DNA from: CAZKAP01 sp964550895 | Lineage (GTDB): Bacteria; Bacteroidota; Bacteroidia; Flavobacteriales; Flavobacteriaceae | DNA: 64,000 nt | Assembly: GCA_964550895.1 (NCBI GenBank) | Contig: CAZKAP010000005.1 | Span: 19,424 to 83,423 of the forward strand | Reading direction: 5' to 3' | In this document: piece by piece, positions 33,987 through 43,451 of the stretch | How the letters are laid out: each line of letters begins with the position of its first letter | How positions within the stretch are numbered: position 1 is the stretch's first letter | Translations under genes and position numbers: made by a program | The notes under the pieces: generated by a model | What the model was told of the DNA's origin: nothing | The model's database searches: none | Seen by the model: the letters and a program-made list of their open reading frames with translations, nothing else

Positions 33987-36556
33987 TTCTCTTCTTCTCC
34001 GGGATCCGCTGAATCCTCACCGCCCCCAGGGCTGGCAACGGAGGCGTCGTCTCCGACATAAGGCAGCGGTTCGAGCGGTTGAATACGGCTTATCTTGTGA
34101 GGACTGAGCTGGTTGCCCAGTGCACGAATGCCTTTGATATCAATGGCCTCATCCAATTGCAATTCCTCCGGCGGTCGGGCATCCTTGCCTCGACTGCGGA
34201 TAAAATGCAGCTCAACTCTGGGCCGCCAGTCGTAGGATGCAAATTCAAGTCGGGACTTGGGATGCGATCCCAGTAATGCCTCCTCCCTGGCCGCTTCCGC
34301 CAAAAAACGCTTTATATAATGCTTACCCCGCTCTCCCTCGTAGTATACAATCGATATGGGTTTTTCTGGGTTCCACTTTTCCAGGACCAAGGGTTTTTCT
34401 TCGAAACGATGCAGCAGATTGGGAACGGAGGTATGCAGGGTCCCGTTGGGTTCAATCCAGAGAATCTGATCGTCACCCCGGAACTCCCCGAGCAGCTCAC
34501 CCCGGCCTTCCGTATTGAGTTTTCCCACCACTTCGTCAAACCATAATTTCCTTGGCTTGAGGGTGGAATGGCCGGATTCCTTGAATTCCACGCGCTTCAC
34601 GGGGTGTTTGGATACGATATTCCCCCTGGAATCCCGTCCCTTGATCAGGATATCGGAGAAATCGATGTCCCATTTAAGCTTCTTTATACTCCCGCTTTGT
34701 CTCAGGTGAACGGTCACGGTCTCGGCCTCGCCGTTGGGATTGGCGGTCAGGTAAAGTACCTGGGCCGTCTTAGGTATTCCGGCCAGGGGGTACATACGAT
34801 CACGGGTCACACTGGTCACGTGAAAACGTTTGATATAGGTGACCTGTCCTTGCTTGTAGATCATGTTGTATACGGTCCGCTTATCCCTTTTCCTGAATAC
34901 CGCTACATGCAGGATGTCCTTTTCTATAAAGACCTTACTGTCCACCCGGGTAACCATCATGTTGCCCGATCGCGTAATCACGATTACGTCGTCTATATCG
35001 CTGCATTCCGATACGAAGGTGTCTTTCTTCAGAGCGGTGCCCACGAAGCCCTCCTCCCTGTTCACGTAGAGCTTTTGCGTCCGGAGTACGACCCGGGTTG
35101 CCTCAATATCGTCGAATACCCGAATTTCGGTCTTTCGCTCCCGCCCCTTTCCGAAATTCTTCTTCAACTCCCTGAAGTAATCGATGGTGAAGTCCGTCAG
35201 GTTTTCCAGGTGATGCCGGGTTTCGGCCATAGATTCTTCGAGGCTGTCGATGTGCTGCTGTGCTTTGTCCCGGTCGAACTTGGAAATCCGCTTGATGCGA
35301 ATCTCGGTGAGTCGGACCAAATCGTCCTCCGTAATCTCCCTTCTCAAATGGCCGATATGGGGCTCAAGGCCGGAACGGATGGCTGAGAGTACGCCTTCCC
35401 AGGTCTCTTCTTCTTCAATATCCCTGTATATGCGGTTTTCGATGAAGATCCGTTCCAGGGAAGCAAAATGCCACTGTTCCTCCAGCTCGGACAGCCGGAT
35501 CTCCAATTCGCGACCCAGCAGTTCGCGGCTGCGATCCGTTGAGCTGCGAAGGATTTCGTCCACACCCATAAACCTCGGCTTGTGTTCGTGTATCACACAA
35601 GCCATGGGAGAAATCGAACTCTCGCAGGCCGTGAAGGCGTAGAGGGCATCTATGGTCTTTTCCGGCGAGATGCCCGAGGGAAGGTGGATTAGGATGGCTA
35701 CCTCCGCCGCTGTATTGTCTTCGATTTTTTTGATCTTAATTTTTCCCTTCTCGTTGGCCTTGATAATGGAATCGATCAGGGTGCCGGTATTGGTGCCGTA
35801 TGGGATGTCCTTGATCAGCAGGGTAGACCTGTCCAGTTTTTCAATACGGCAACGCAGGCGGATCTTTCCACCCCGATTGCCATTCTGATATTGCTGGGCG
35901 TCCATGATCCCCGCGGTGGGGAAATCGGGAAGTAGGCTGAAAGAGCGTCCTTTCAGATAGGAGATACTCGCATCGATCAGTTCATTGAAATTGTGAGGCA
36001 GAACCTTAGTAGAGAGTCCTACTGCGATTCCATCCGCTCCCTGAGCCAGTAGCAAGGGGAATTTTACCGGCAGGTTGATCGGTTCCTTTTTTCGTCCGTC
36101 ATATGATAACTGCCACTCGGTGACCTTGGGGCTGTACACCACCTGCAGGGCAAATTTGGAAAGACGCGCCTCTATGTACCGCGGAGCCGCCGCACTGTCA
36201 CCGGTGAGTATGTTTCCCCAGTTTCCCTGAGTATCGATAAGTAGGTCCTTCTGCCCGAGTTGTACCATCGCATCCCCTATGCTGGCATCGCCATGCGGAT
36301 GATACTGCATGGTATGGCCCACCACATTGGCTACCTTGTTGTAACGCCCGTCGTCCAGATCCTTGAGCGAATGCAGTATCCTCCTCTGAACGGGTTTAAA
36401 ACCATCTTCCAGGGCCGGAACGGCCCGCTCCAGAATCACATATGAGGCATAATCAAGGAACCAGTCCTTGTACATCCCGGTGACCCGTTTCAGGCTCTCT
36501 CCTGTGGGATGTAAGGGTTCTTCATCCAGCTCTTCTTCATGAATATCTTCGCTCAT
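33965..36556 (-). CDS. parC: DNA topoisomerase IV subunit A
   Basis: An 863-residue type IIA topoisomerase subunit that cuts and rejoins DNA. The catalytic tyrosine is Tyr127 in AAPRYIEARL. The quinolone region reads HPHGDASIGDAM (86-97): Ala91 stands where Escherichia coli ParC has Ser80, and Asp95 where it has Glu84. The C-terminal part is a diverged beta-pinwheel without a clear GyrA box, followed by an acidic tail, fitting ParC rather than GyrA. It lies 16 bases downstream of parE. Confidence 0.93.
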   Translation of the reverse strand: MSEDIHEEELDEEPLHPTGESLKRVTGMYKDWFLDYASYVILERAVPALEDGFKPVQRRILHSLKDLDDGRYNKVANVVGHTMQYHPHGDASIGDAMVQLGQKDLLIDTQGNWGNILTGDSAAAPRYIEARLSKFALQVVYSPKVTEWQLSYDGRKKEPINLPVKFPLLLAQGADGIAVGLSTKVLPHNFNELIDASISYLKGRSFSLLPDFPTAGIMDAQQYQNGNRGGKIRLRCRIEKLDRSTLLIKDIPYGTNTGTLIDSIIKANEKGKIKIKKIEDNTAAEVAILIHLPSGISPEKTIDALYAFTACESSISPMACVIHEHKPRFMGVDEILRSSTDRSRELLGRELEIRLSELEEQWHFASLERIFIENRIYRDIEEEETWEGVLSAIRSGLEPHIGHLRREITEDDLVRLTEIRIKRISKFDRDKAQQHIDSLEESMAETRHHLENLTDFTIDYFRELKKNFGKGRERKTEIRVFDDIEATRVVLRTQKLYVNREEGFVGTALKKDTFVSECSDIDDVIVITRSGNMMVTRVDSKVFIEKDILHVAVFRKRDKRTVYNMIYKQGQVTYIKRFHVTSVTRDRMYPLAGIPKTAQVLYLTANPNGEAETVTVHLRQSGSIKKLKWDIDFSDILIKGRDSRGNIVSKHPVKRVEFKESGHSTLKPRKLWFDEVVGKLNTEGRGELLGEFRGDDQILWIEPNGTLHTSVPNLLHRFEEKPLVLEKWNPEKPISIVYYEGERGKHYIKRFLAEAAREEALLGSHPKSRLEFASYDWRPRVELHFIRSRGKDARPPEELQLDEAIDIKGIRALGNQLSPHKISRIQPLEPLPYVGDDASVASPGGGEDSADPGEEENQARLFD

Positions 36557-36572
36557 GCAGTCGGGAATTTCC

Positions 36573-38441
36573 TTAATTCGTTTGATTCTCTGCCCCGGCC
36601 TCCACCAAATCCAGTTCTACCTTCAGGTTGTTAATAATGAATTCCTGGCGGTCAGGGGTGTTCTTGCCCATATAAAACTGAAGCAGTTTCTCGGTGCTCA
36701 TGGCCCTGTCCATCATTACGGGTTCCAGTCGTATGTCCGCTCCGATAAACAGGGAGAATTCGTCAGGGGATATCTCGCCCAGGCCCTTAAAACGAGTAAT
36801 TTCAGGCTGCCCCCTGAGTTCCAGCACCGCCTTCCGCTTTTCCTCCTCGCTGTAACAATAGCGGGTCTCCTTTTTATTCCGAACCCGGAAGAGCGGCGTC
36901 TGGAGGATATAGAGGTGGTTCTCCTTGATCAGTTCAGGGAAGAACTGCAGGAAAAATGTAATCAATAACAAACGGATGTGCATGCCGTCCACATCGGCAT
37001 CCGTGGCGATGACGATATTGTTATACCTCAGGTTTTCCATGGACTCCTCGATGTCCAGTGCCGCCTGAAGCAGGTTGAACTCTTCGTTTTCGTAGACGAT
37101 CTTTTTGGACATGCCATAGGAATTCAAGGGTTTGCCTCTCAGGCTGAAGACAGCCTGGGTGTTGACATCCCTGGACTTGGTAATCGATCCGGACGCGGAG
37201 TCCCCCTCGGTTATGAACAGGGTACTCTCCAGTCGCCTCTCATTTTTCAGGTTAGTGAGGTGTATCCGACAGTCCCTGAGCTTTTTGTTGTGCAGGCTCG
37301 CCTTCTTGGCCCGTTCTCTGGCCAGCTTCCGAATGCCGGACAATTCCTTGCGCTCGCGTTCGGCCTGCAGGATCTTCTGCTGAAGAAGCTGGGCGGTTTC
37401 CGGCTGTTTATGCAGATAGTTATCCAACTGAGTTCCAACAAAATCATTGATGTAGGTGCGTACGGTAGGCAGCTTCCCTCCCATTTCAGTCGATCCCAGC
37501 TTGGTCTTGGTCTGACTCTCGAATACCGGTTCCATGACCTTTATGGAAATCGCCCCTATGATCGATTTGCGGATGTCGGAGGACTCGAAGTTCTTGCCGT
37601 AGAACTCCCTGACCGTGCGAACGATGGCCTCGCGGAAAGCGGACAGGTGTGTCCCACCCTGGGTGGTGTTCTGACCGTTGACGAAGGAGTAGTAGTTTTC
37701 GTTGTACTGAGTGCGGCTGTGGGTCAGGGCTATTTCGATGTCCTCTCCCCTAAGATGGACAATGGGATACAGCATATCCTCCGGACTGTTCTGGTCCTCG
37801 AGTAAGTCCCTCAGGCCATTCTTGGAAAAGTAACGGGTCCCGTTGAACTTAATGGTCAGGCCCGGATTGAGGTAAACGTAGTTGCGAACCATGCGCTCTA
37901 CGTATTCCGTCCTAAACCTGAAGTTTCGAAAAATGGTTGGGTCCGGGGTAAATTCGACGATCGTACCCGTCCTTTCTTCGGACGCCCCTGCTTCCTCCTT
38001 AGCCAATACGCCCAACTCGAAATCTGCGGTTTTGCACTTTCCCTCTCGAACCGAACGAACCCTGAAACGGGAGGACAGGGCATTGACCGCCTTGGTCCCT
38101 ACTCCATTCAGCCCAACCGATTTCTTGAATGCGCGGGTATCGTATTTTCCTCCGGTGTTCATGCGGGAGACCACCTCCACCACCTTACCCAGTGGAATGC
38201 CGCGTCCGTAATCCCGTACGTGCACTTCCGTTCCGTCTATGTCGATCTCTATGATCTTCCCGGCCCCCATGACAAACTCATCGATGCAATTGTCGACTAC
38301 CTCCTTGAGCAATATGTATATCCCATCATCGGCTGAAGATCCGTCACCGAGTTTTCCGATATACATGCCCGGGCGCAGGCGGATATGCTCTCTCCAATCG
38401 AGAGAGCGGATATGCTCTTCGGTATACTGGGTATCAGACAT
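36573..38441 (-). CDS. parE: DNA topoisomerase IV subunit B
   Basis: A 622-residue ATPase subunit: GHKL domain (about 1-210) with LRPGMYIGK, EVVDNCIDE and GVNGVGTKAVN-like loops (here LNGVGTKAVN), transducer domain (about 220-390) with VNGQNTTQGGTH, and TOPRIM domain with ITEGDSASG and TDADVDGMHIR. It lacks the large insertion typical of some GyrB proteins. It forms an operon with parC; the 106-base gap upstream carries TATTTTCG, one mismatch from the -7 consensus. Confidence 0.93.
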   Translation of the reverse strand: MSDTQYTEEHIRSLDWREHIRLRPGMYIGKLGDGSSADDGIYILLKEVVDNCIDEFVMGAGKIIEIDIDGTEVHVRDYGRGIPLGKVVEVVSRMNTGGKYDTRAFKKSVGLNGVGTKAVNALSSRFRVRSVREGKCKTADFELGVLAKEEAGASEERTGTIVEFTPDPTIFRNFRFRTEYVERMVRNYVYLNPGLTIKFNGTRYFSKNGLRDLLEDQNSPEDMLYPIVHLRGEDIEIALTHSRTQYNENYYSFVNGQNTTQGGTHLSAFREAIVRTVREFYGKNFESSDIRKSIIGAISIKVMEPVFESQTKTKLGSTEMGGKLPTVRTYINDFVGTQLDNYLHKQPETAQLLQQKILQAERERKELSGIRKLARERAKKASLHNKKLRDCRIHLTNLKNERRLESTLFITEGDSASGSITKSRDVNTQAVFSLRGKPLNSYGMSKKIVYENEEFNLLQAALDIEESMENLRYNNIVIATDADVDGMHIRLLLITFFLQFFPELIKENHLYILQTPLFRVRNKKETRYCYSEEEKRKAVLELRGQPEITRFKGLGEISPDEFSLFIGADIRLEPVMMDRAMSTEKLLQFYMGKNTPDRQEFIINNLKVELDLVEAGAENQTN

Positions 38442-38547
38442 AAGTGAATCGGAATATCATCCGAAAATAGGGCCTTTCAGGCACATTTGTGCGCACTGCG
38501 GCAGTAAGTAATCAACAACTTCCTAACGATTGTATCAGACAGGGAGA

Positions 38548-39642
38548 TCAGACGTTGAAACGGAAATGCATGACATCCCCATCCTTGACGATGTAATCTT
38601 TTCCTTCCACCCGCATTCTTCCGGACTCACGGGCCTTGCTCTCGCTTCCCAGGGCTACGTAGTCGTCGTACGCGATAACTTCGGCGCGTATGAAGCCTTT
38701 CTCGAAGTCGGTATGGATAACCCCTGCGGCCTGAGGTGCCGTTGAACCCACGGGTATGGTCCAGGCACGGACTTCCTTTTCTCCAGCGGTGAAATAGGTT
38801 TCCAGGTCCAGCAACCGGTACGCCTGTCGGATCAGGCGGGAGGCCCCGGGTTCCTCCAGTCCAAGATCTTGCAAGAACATCTGCCGCTCTTCGTACTCTG
38901 TCAATTCGCTGATATCCGCCTCAGTAGCCACGGCCAGGAAGAGCACCTCGGCCTTTTCGTCCCTGACGGCCTCCCTGACCCGATCCACATAGGCATTTCC
39001 GCTGACTGCGGAAGCCTCATCCACATTACAGACATACATCACCGGCTTATCGGTGATCAGCTGCAGGGGCGCAATGAACTGGGCATGTTCCTCGGGAGAA
39101 CGCTCAATGGCCCGGATCGATATTCCCTGTTCGAGCCCTTTCCTGATCCTGTCCAGGACGGCCAGTTCAGCCGCGGCCTCCTTATTACCCGTCTTGACGA
39201 CCCGTGCAGCCTTTTCGCGTTTCTTCTCCACGGATTCCAGGTCCTTCAGCTGGAGTTCTATATCGATGATCTCCTTATCCCGTATGGGGTCTACGCTTCC
39301 CTCGACATGGGTGACATTGTCGTTATCAAAGCACCGAAGCACGTGGATAATGGCATCGGTTTCACGTATATTGGCCAGGAACTGATTACCGAGCCCTTCC
39401 CCTTTACTCGCCCCCTTGACGAGCCCGGCGATATCGACGATTTCTACCGTGGCCGGAACCACTCTTTGAGGATTGACCAGTTCCTCCAGCATATTGAGCC
39501 TGGGATCGGGTACATTCACCACACCGAGATTGGGCTCAATGGTGCAGAATGGAAAATTAGCGCTTTGGGCTTTGGCGCTGGAAAGGCAATTGAAAAGGGT
39601 CGATTTACCGACGTTAGGCAGTCCTACTATTCCCGCTTTCAT
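38548..39642 (-). CDS. ychF: YchF/Ola1-type ATPase
   Basis: A 364-residue universally conserved P-loop NTPase that binds ATP rather than GTP and associates with ribosomes. G1 is GLPNVGKST (7-15), the G3 region is DIAGLVKGAS, and the C-terminal TGS domain (about 278-363) ends in the typical KDYIVKDGDVMHFRFNV. Stand-alone transcription unit between parE and the ferredoxin gene. Confidence 0.95.
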   Translation of the reverse strand: MKAGIVGLPNVGKSTLFNCLSSAKAQSANFPFCTIEPNLGVVNVPDPRLNMLEELVNPQRVVPATVEIVDIAGLVKGASKGEGLGNQFLANIRETDAIIHVLRCFDNDNVTHVEGSVDPIRDKEIIDIELQLKDLESVEKKREKAARVVKTGNKEAAAELAVLDRIRKGLEQGISIRAIERSPEEHAQFIAPLQLITDKPVMYVCNVDEASAVSGNAYVDRVREAVRDEKAEVLFLAVATEADISELTEYEERQMFLQDLGLEEPGASRLIRQAYRLLDLETYFTAGEKEVRAWTIPVGSTAPQAAGVIHTDFEKGFIRAEVIAYDDYVALGSESKARESGRMRVEGKDYIVKDGDVMHFRFNV

Positions 39643-39692
39643 CCGTTACTGTTCTTCGAAAGGCTGCAAAGATATGCCTTCCGACAGCAATC

Positions 39693-40046
39693 TTATTCAT
39701 CGGGGTGCATAAACCGCTGCTTGCCCAGTAGTTCTTCCTCGGTTTCGACCCGGTCCTCGTCCGGGACACAGCAATCTACAGGGCAAACTGCAGCGCACTG
39801 AGGCTCCTCGTGAAAGCCCATACACTCGGTACATTTGTCCGTAGCGATGAAATAAACTTCGTCGCTGATGGGCATCTGAAATTCGTCGGCGTCCACGTCC
39901 TCTCCTGAAGGAAGGGTAACCTTGCCTTTCAGGGAGGTGCCGTCACTGTATTTCCACTCTTCGGCGCCTTCGTAAATGGCCGTATTGGGACACTCGGGCT
40001 CGCAGGCTCCGCAGTTGATGCACTCGTCGGTTATAATGATTGCCAT
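39693..40046 (-). CDS. 4Fe-4S dicluster ferredoxin
   Basis: A 117-residue ferredoxin. The first cluster motif is Cys9, Cys12, Cys15, Cys19 (CINCGACEPEC); the second is Cys72, Cys75, Cys84, Cys88, with extra cysteines at 92-93. A roughly 50-residue loop separates the two, a feature of the Alvin/YfhL-like group. Its electron partner is not known. The divergent gene is an acyl-CoA reductase. ATG 40046 gives the canonical AIIITDECI start. Confidence 0.92.
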   Translation of the reverse strand: MAIIITDECINCGACEPECPNTAIYEGAEEWKYSDGTSLKGKVTLPSGEDVDADEFQMPISDEVYFIATDKCTECMGFHEEPQCAAVCPVDCCVPDEDRVETEEELLGKQRFMHPDE

Positions 40047-40079
40047 ATACCTGAATATAAATCTATGCTTACTTTTGAG

Positions 40080-40110
40080 CAAATTTAAGTTTGCAGGACC
40101 AAGCGCACAA
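40080..40110 (-). promoter_or_regulatory. ferredoxin gene promoter
   Basis: On the minus strand a -33 TTG (40108-40110) is followed after 20 bases by the -7 box TAAATTTG (40080-40087), a full match to the Bacteroidota promoter. It overlaps the divergent promoter box of the acyl-CoA reductase gene, so the two could compete for polymerase. Confidence 0.68.
40086..40093 (+). promoter_or_regulatory. acyl-CoA reductase gene -7 box
   Basis: TAAGTTTG matches TAnnTTTG exactly, 17 bases before the ATG at 40111. A second perfect box, TACTTTTG, lies at 40070-40077. Both are on the plus strand and intertwine with the ferredoxin promoter. Confidence 0.5.
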
Positions 40111-41163
40111 ATGCAATGGACTTTTGACAAGAGGCTGGAGACCCTGGATCGACTGGGAAAACAGTTAAGAGATTGGTTTCCGGAGAAGCCATCCGGGGGG
40201 ATCCCGGGAACCCTACCTGGGGAATTGCAGGAAGTGATCCGGCGCAGTTCACAAATAAACCCCTGGTTTACAAACTATTACATCTGCCTGGCCCTATATA
40301 CCTGGGGCCAGACCCTAACCCTGGACGCCCTGAATGCCTGGAGGGGAGCGTATACCTCGCCGGAAAGGACCGGCGAAAGAAGGGTCGTCCTTATTATGGC
40401 GGGTAATATTCCGCTTGTGGGCATGCACGACGCCCTGGCGGTCTTCCTGAGCGGCCAGCGGGCCCTGTGCAAATGGTCTTCTCAGGATCCCGAACTGATC
40501 CGTTTCCTATTCGAGCGGCTAAACCCCGAAAAAGATCCTTCCTTTCCTATGATCTCCCCGGTATGGCCACTTCAGGATATGGATGCCGTAATCGCCACCG
40601 GCAGCGGAAACACCAACCGGTATTTCGAACACTACTTCGGGGATTACCCACATATATTCCGGGCCAATCGCACGTCGGTCGCCGTATTGGATGGAAAAGA
40701 GAGCGAAGAGGAACTATCTGGACTGATCGATGATATGTTTCTCTACTTCGGACTGGGATGCCGCAATGTGAGCAAACTGTTCCTTCCGGAAGATCACGAT
40801 CTGAGACCCATCATGGACGCAATAGCCGAGAGACGGGAACTTAACGAACACCACAAATTTGGCAACAATTACCATTACCAGAAGGCGGTTCTAACCATGA
40901 ATGCCAGGGAATACCGGGATACCGGTAATGCCCTGATGATAGAGAACCCGTCCTACCACGCACCGGTTTCCACTATTCATTACGAATTTTATACCAGCAC
41001 TGATCGCATTTCAGGGATGCTGGATGCCGATTCTTCTCAGCTTCAGTGCAAAGTAAGGCGGAGAGGAAGCGAAGACTGGATTACTCCCGGCAGCACCCAG
41101 CAACCCGGCCTCATGGACTATTCCGACGGGGTCGACACCATGGACTTTTTGCTCAGGTTATGA
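40111..41163 (+). CDS. LuxC-like acyl-CoA reductase
   Basis: A 350-residue protein of the aldehyde-dehydrogenase superfamily, related to LuxC and predicted to reduce acyl-CoA to aldehyde. It shows IMAGNIPLVGMHD, a nucleotide-binding ATGSGNTNRYFEHYF and the LGCRNVSKLF segment carrying the candidate catalytic Cys. There are no lux genes, so the aldehyde serves another purpose. It overlaps serC by four bases (ATGA), a conserved order in Flavobacteriia that is not explained by either known function. Confidence 0.85.
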   Translation: MQWTFDKRLETLDRLGKQLRDWFPEKPSGGIPGTLPGELQEVIRRSSQINPWFTNYYICLALYTWGQTLTLDALNAWRGAYTSPERTGERRVVLIMAGNIPLVGMHDALAVFLSGQRALCKWSSQDPELIRFLFERLNPEKDPSFPMISPVWPLQDMDAVIATGSGNTNRYFEHYFGDYPHIFRANRTSVAVLDGKESEEELSGLIDDMFLYFGLGCRNVSKLFLPEDHDLRPIMDAIAERRELNEHHKFGNNYHYQKAVLTMNAREYRDTGNALMIENPSYHAPVSTIHYEFYTSTDRISGMLDADSSQLQCKVRRRGSEDWITPGSTQQPGLMDYSDGVDTMDFLLRL

Positions 41164-42236
41164 CGAAAAAAAACCACAATTTCTGCGCCGGTCCCTGCGT
41201 ACTTCCCCAACCGGTTCTCCAGGCAGCGGCCGAGGCCGTCAGGAACTGGCATCCCAACGGCCTTTCCTTGTTGGAAATCTCGCACCGGGATCCTGCCTTC
41301 GTCGAGGTCATGGAAGAGGCACGGGGTCTGCTCCTCGAATTGCTCAAATTACCGGAAGAAGAGTATGCCGCCCTTTTCCTTCACGGTGGCGCCAGCACAC
41401 AGTTTCTGGCCGTAGCCGCGAATTTCCTGAATACAAGGGCGGCCTATGCGGATACGGGAACCTGGAGCGCCAAGGCGATCCGTGAGGCTCAAATGTACGG
41501 AGCAGTCGAAATCGTTGCCAGTTCCCGGGATCAGGATTACACCCAAATACCCGAGGTGCCTGAATTGAATTCCGACGCCTTCGACTATCTTCACCTGACT
41601 TCGAACAACACCATTTTCGGGACCCAGTGGACCGCATTTCCCAGGACGGAAATTCCCCTGATAGCCGATATGAGTTCGGACCTGTTTTCCCGAACGATAG
41701 ATGCCCGTGATTTCGATCTCATCTACGCAGGTGCCCAGAAAAATGCTGGACCCGCCGGCGTGACACTGGTCGTAATCCGGAAATCCATGCTGGAGAACAT
41801 CTCAGGGGATCTCCCTTCCATGCTGGATTACCGCGTTCATGTTTCCCGGGACAGCATGTTCAATACCCCACCGGTATTCGCGGTGTACACCAGCCTGCTC
41901 AATCTTCGCTGGCTCCGGGAACAGGGAGGGGTTGCCGTCATGGAGAAGCGCAATCGGGAAAAAGCCGAAACCCTTTACGAGGAAATCGACAGAAACCCCT
42001 TATTGCAAGGCTTGGTTAGGCCCCGTGACCGGTCCATCATGAATGCCACTTTCCGCCTGACCGACACCCAACTCACGGAACCTTTCGACCGGCTTTGGAA
42101 AGAAGCCGGCATTTATGGCCTTGAAGGCCATCGAAGCGTAGGCGGATACCGGGCCTCCATGTACAATGCACTGGAATGGGATAGTGTGCGGGTACTTACG
42201 GAAGTTCTTCGTTACTTTGAAAGTAAATACGGATAA
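41160..42236 (+). CDS. serC: phosphoserine aminotransferase
   Basis: A 358-residue PLP aminotransferase converting 3-phosphohydroxypyruvate to phosphoserine (also used in pyridoxal phosphate synthesis). It has the opening NFCAGPCVLPQPVL, the phosphate-binding HGGASTQF, and the PLP lysine in YAGAQKNAGPAG. The ending GLEGHRSVGGYRASMYNA is typical. No serA follows; the next gene is DUF937. The ATG at 41160 is used; the upstream extension lies in the acyl-CoA reductase gene. Confidence 0.95.
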   Translation: MTKKNHNFCAGPCVLPQPVLQAAAEAVRNWHPNGLSLLEISHRDPAFVEVMEEARGLLLELLKLPEEEYAALFLHGGASTQFLAVAANFLNTRAAYADTGTWSAKAIREAQMYGAVEIVASSRDQDYTQIPEVPELNSDAFDYLHLTSNNTIFGTQWTAFPRTEIPLIADMSSDLFSRTIDARDFDLIYAGAQKNAGPAGVTLVVIRKSMLENISGDLPSMLDYRVHVSRDSMFNTPPVFAVYTSLLNLRWLREQGGVAVMEKRNREKAETLYEEIDRNPLLQGLVRPRDRSIMNATFRLTDTQLTEPFDRLWKEAGIYGLEGHRSVGGYRASMYNALEWDSVRVLTEVLRYFESKYG

Positions 42237-42257
42237 ACAGACCATTAGATTAAAACT

Positions 42258-42884
42258 ATGGAAGGACTTATGAACTTGCTACAGGGGGAGCTCGGAAAAA
42301 CACTGATACAGGGAACGGCCAGGGAAACCGGGCAACCGGAAGAAAAGACCGGTGAACTTCTCCAAATGGCGTTGCCGATACTTCTGGGCGCCATGCAAAA
42401 AAACACCCGTTCTCAGCAAGGTGCCGAAGGGTTAATGAATGCATTAAACGGCAAACACGACGGCAGCATTTTGGATCAAATTGGTACGCTTTTTGAAGGT
42501 GGATACACCGAGGAAGTGCGACAGGATGGCGCAGGTATACTGAGCCATGTAATTGGGGATAAAGAGTCCTTCATTGCAAGCACACTGGCTCAAAAGGTAG
42601 GAATGAAATCCAGCGACGTGAGCCGTATTCTGCAGATGGCAGCTCCGATACTCCTCGGATTTTTGGGGAAACAGCAGCGAGACAGGGGGGTGGATTCCGC
42701 CAGCGGCCTCGAAGGCATGCTCGGTGGCCTCATGGGTTCAGAACCGGGCAGGCAGAGCATCATAGAGACGTTCCTGGATTCGGACGGCGACGGCAGTGTG
42801 GTGGACGATCTGGCCGGTATGCTCCTCAAGGATAAAGGCAAAGGTGGACTGGGCGGTCTGCTGGACGGCTTTCTGGGCAAGTAA
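42258..42884 (+). CDS. DUF937 domain protein
   Basis: A 208-residue protein with two similar helical halves (about 1-100 and 95-205), each with an LLQMALPILLGAM or ILQMAAPILLGFLG stretch, then a Gly-rich C-terminus with an EF-hand-like DSDGDGS loop (around 173-179). This is the DUF937 family (YidB-like), of unknown function. It lies 21 bases after serC and is likely in the same transcript. Confidence 0.85.
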   Translation: MEGLMNLLQGELGKTLIQGTARETGQPEEKTGELLQMALPILLGAMQKNTRSQQGAEGLMNALNGKHDGSILDQIGTLFEGGYTEEVRQDGAGILSHVIGDKESFIASTLAQKVGMKSSDVSRILQMAAPILLGFLGKQQRDRGVDSASGLEGMLGGLMGSEPGRQSIIETFLDSDGDGSVVDDLAGMLLKDKGKGGLGGLLDGFLGK

Positions 42885-42894
42885 ACTACTTCTA

Positions 42895-43401
42895 ATGATA
42901 CATAGAATCCTCTTGTTAATGGGTGCGGTTTTCGCCTTGTTACTCACATTAAGTGCTTGTGGGTCGACTCGCGAGTATTCGGAACCCAGCCAGGGCACTA
43001 ACCCGGCTGAAGTACAAGAAAAATGGGGTGTAACGGAAAAGGAACGGCAAATATTCGAAGGAGAATACGCCGAAGCGTCCGAGACACCGGTCGACAGCAC
43101 GGAATACGAGATCATCGTAATCGATCCGGGCTTCAATACCTGGCTCAGGGCTATGGCACCCCCCAGGGGATATCATTCTCAGAAGTACCTGGAATCGAGA
43201 AATCAGGTCTGGGTCACCGAATGGAACATCAGGAACCGGCAGACCCAGGTTTACGATCCTTTCCTGTATGAGAATTACATCGACTACGAGTTTGGCGTAG
43301 ACTACGGCTATGAGGTCAATTACATCCTGTACAACTACCTGGTTTACTTCCAGCGTAAAAATGGGATAAGACTGGGCAGTTTTGAACCCCGCCTGAACTA
43401 G
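42895..43401 (+). CDS. DUF6146-type lipoprotein
   Basis: A 168-residue predicted lipoprotein with a signal peptide ending in the lipobox LSAC (Cys22). The mature part contains EIIVIDPGFNTWL and many aromatic residues (YVNYILYNYLVYF-like end), matching the DUF6146 family. Function unknown; presumably outer-membrane or periplasmic. It starts ten bases after the DUF937 gene. Confidence 0.8.
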   Translation: MIHRILLLMGAVFALLLTLSACGSTREYSEPSQGTNPAEVQEKWGVTEKERQIFEGEYAEASETPVDSTEYEIIVIDPGFNTWLRAMAPPRGYHSQKYLESRNQVWVTEWNIRNRQTQVYDPFLYENYIDYEFGVDYGYEVNYILYNYLVYFQRKNGIRLGSFEPRLN

Positions 43402-43429
43402 GAATTACCCGTATTTTAATTTTCTGAAT

Positions 43430-43437
43430 TAGATTTG
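43430..43437 (+). promoter_or_regulatory. -7 box of the DUF6787 gene
   Basis: TAGATTTG matches TAnnTTTG exactly, 14 bases before the ATG at 43452; there is no clear TTG at -33. Confidence 0.45.
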
Positions 43438-43451
43438 CCCCGGTATATGCT

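Noticed and set aside
38869..39801. Long plus-strand open frame (310 codons) opposite ychF
   Set aside because: Spans two real genes on the other strand and lacks any motif; shadow frame.
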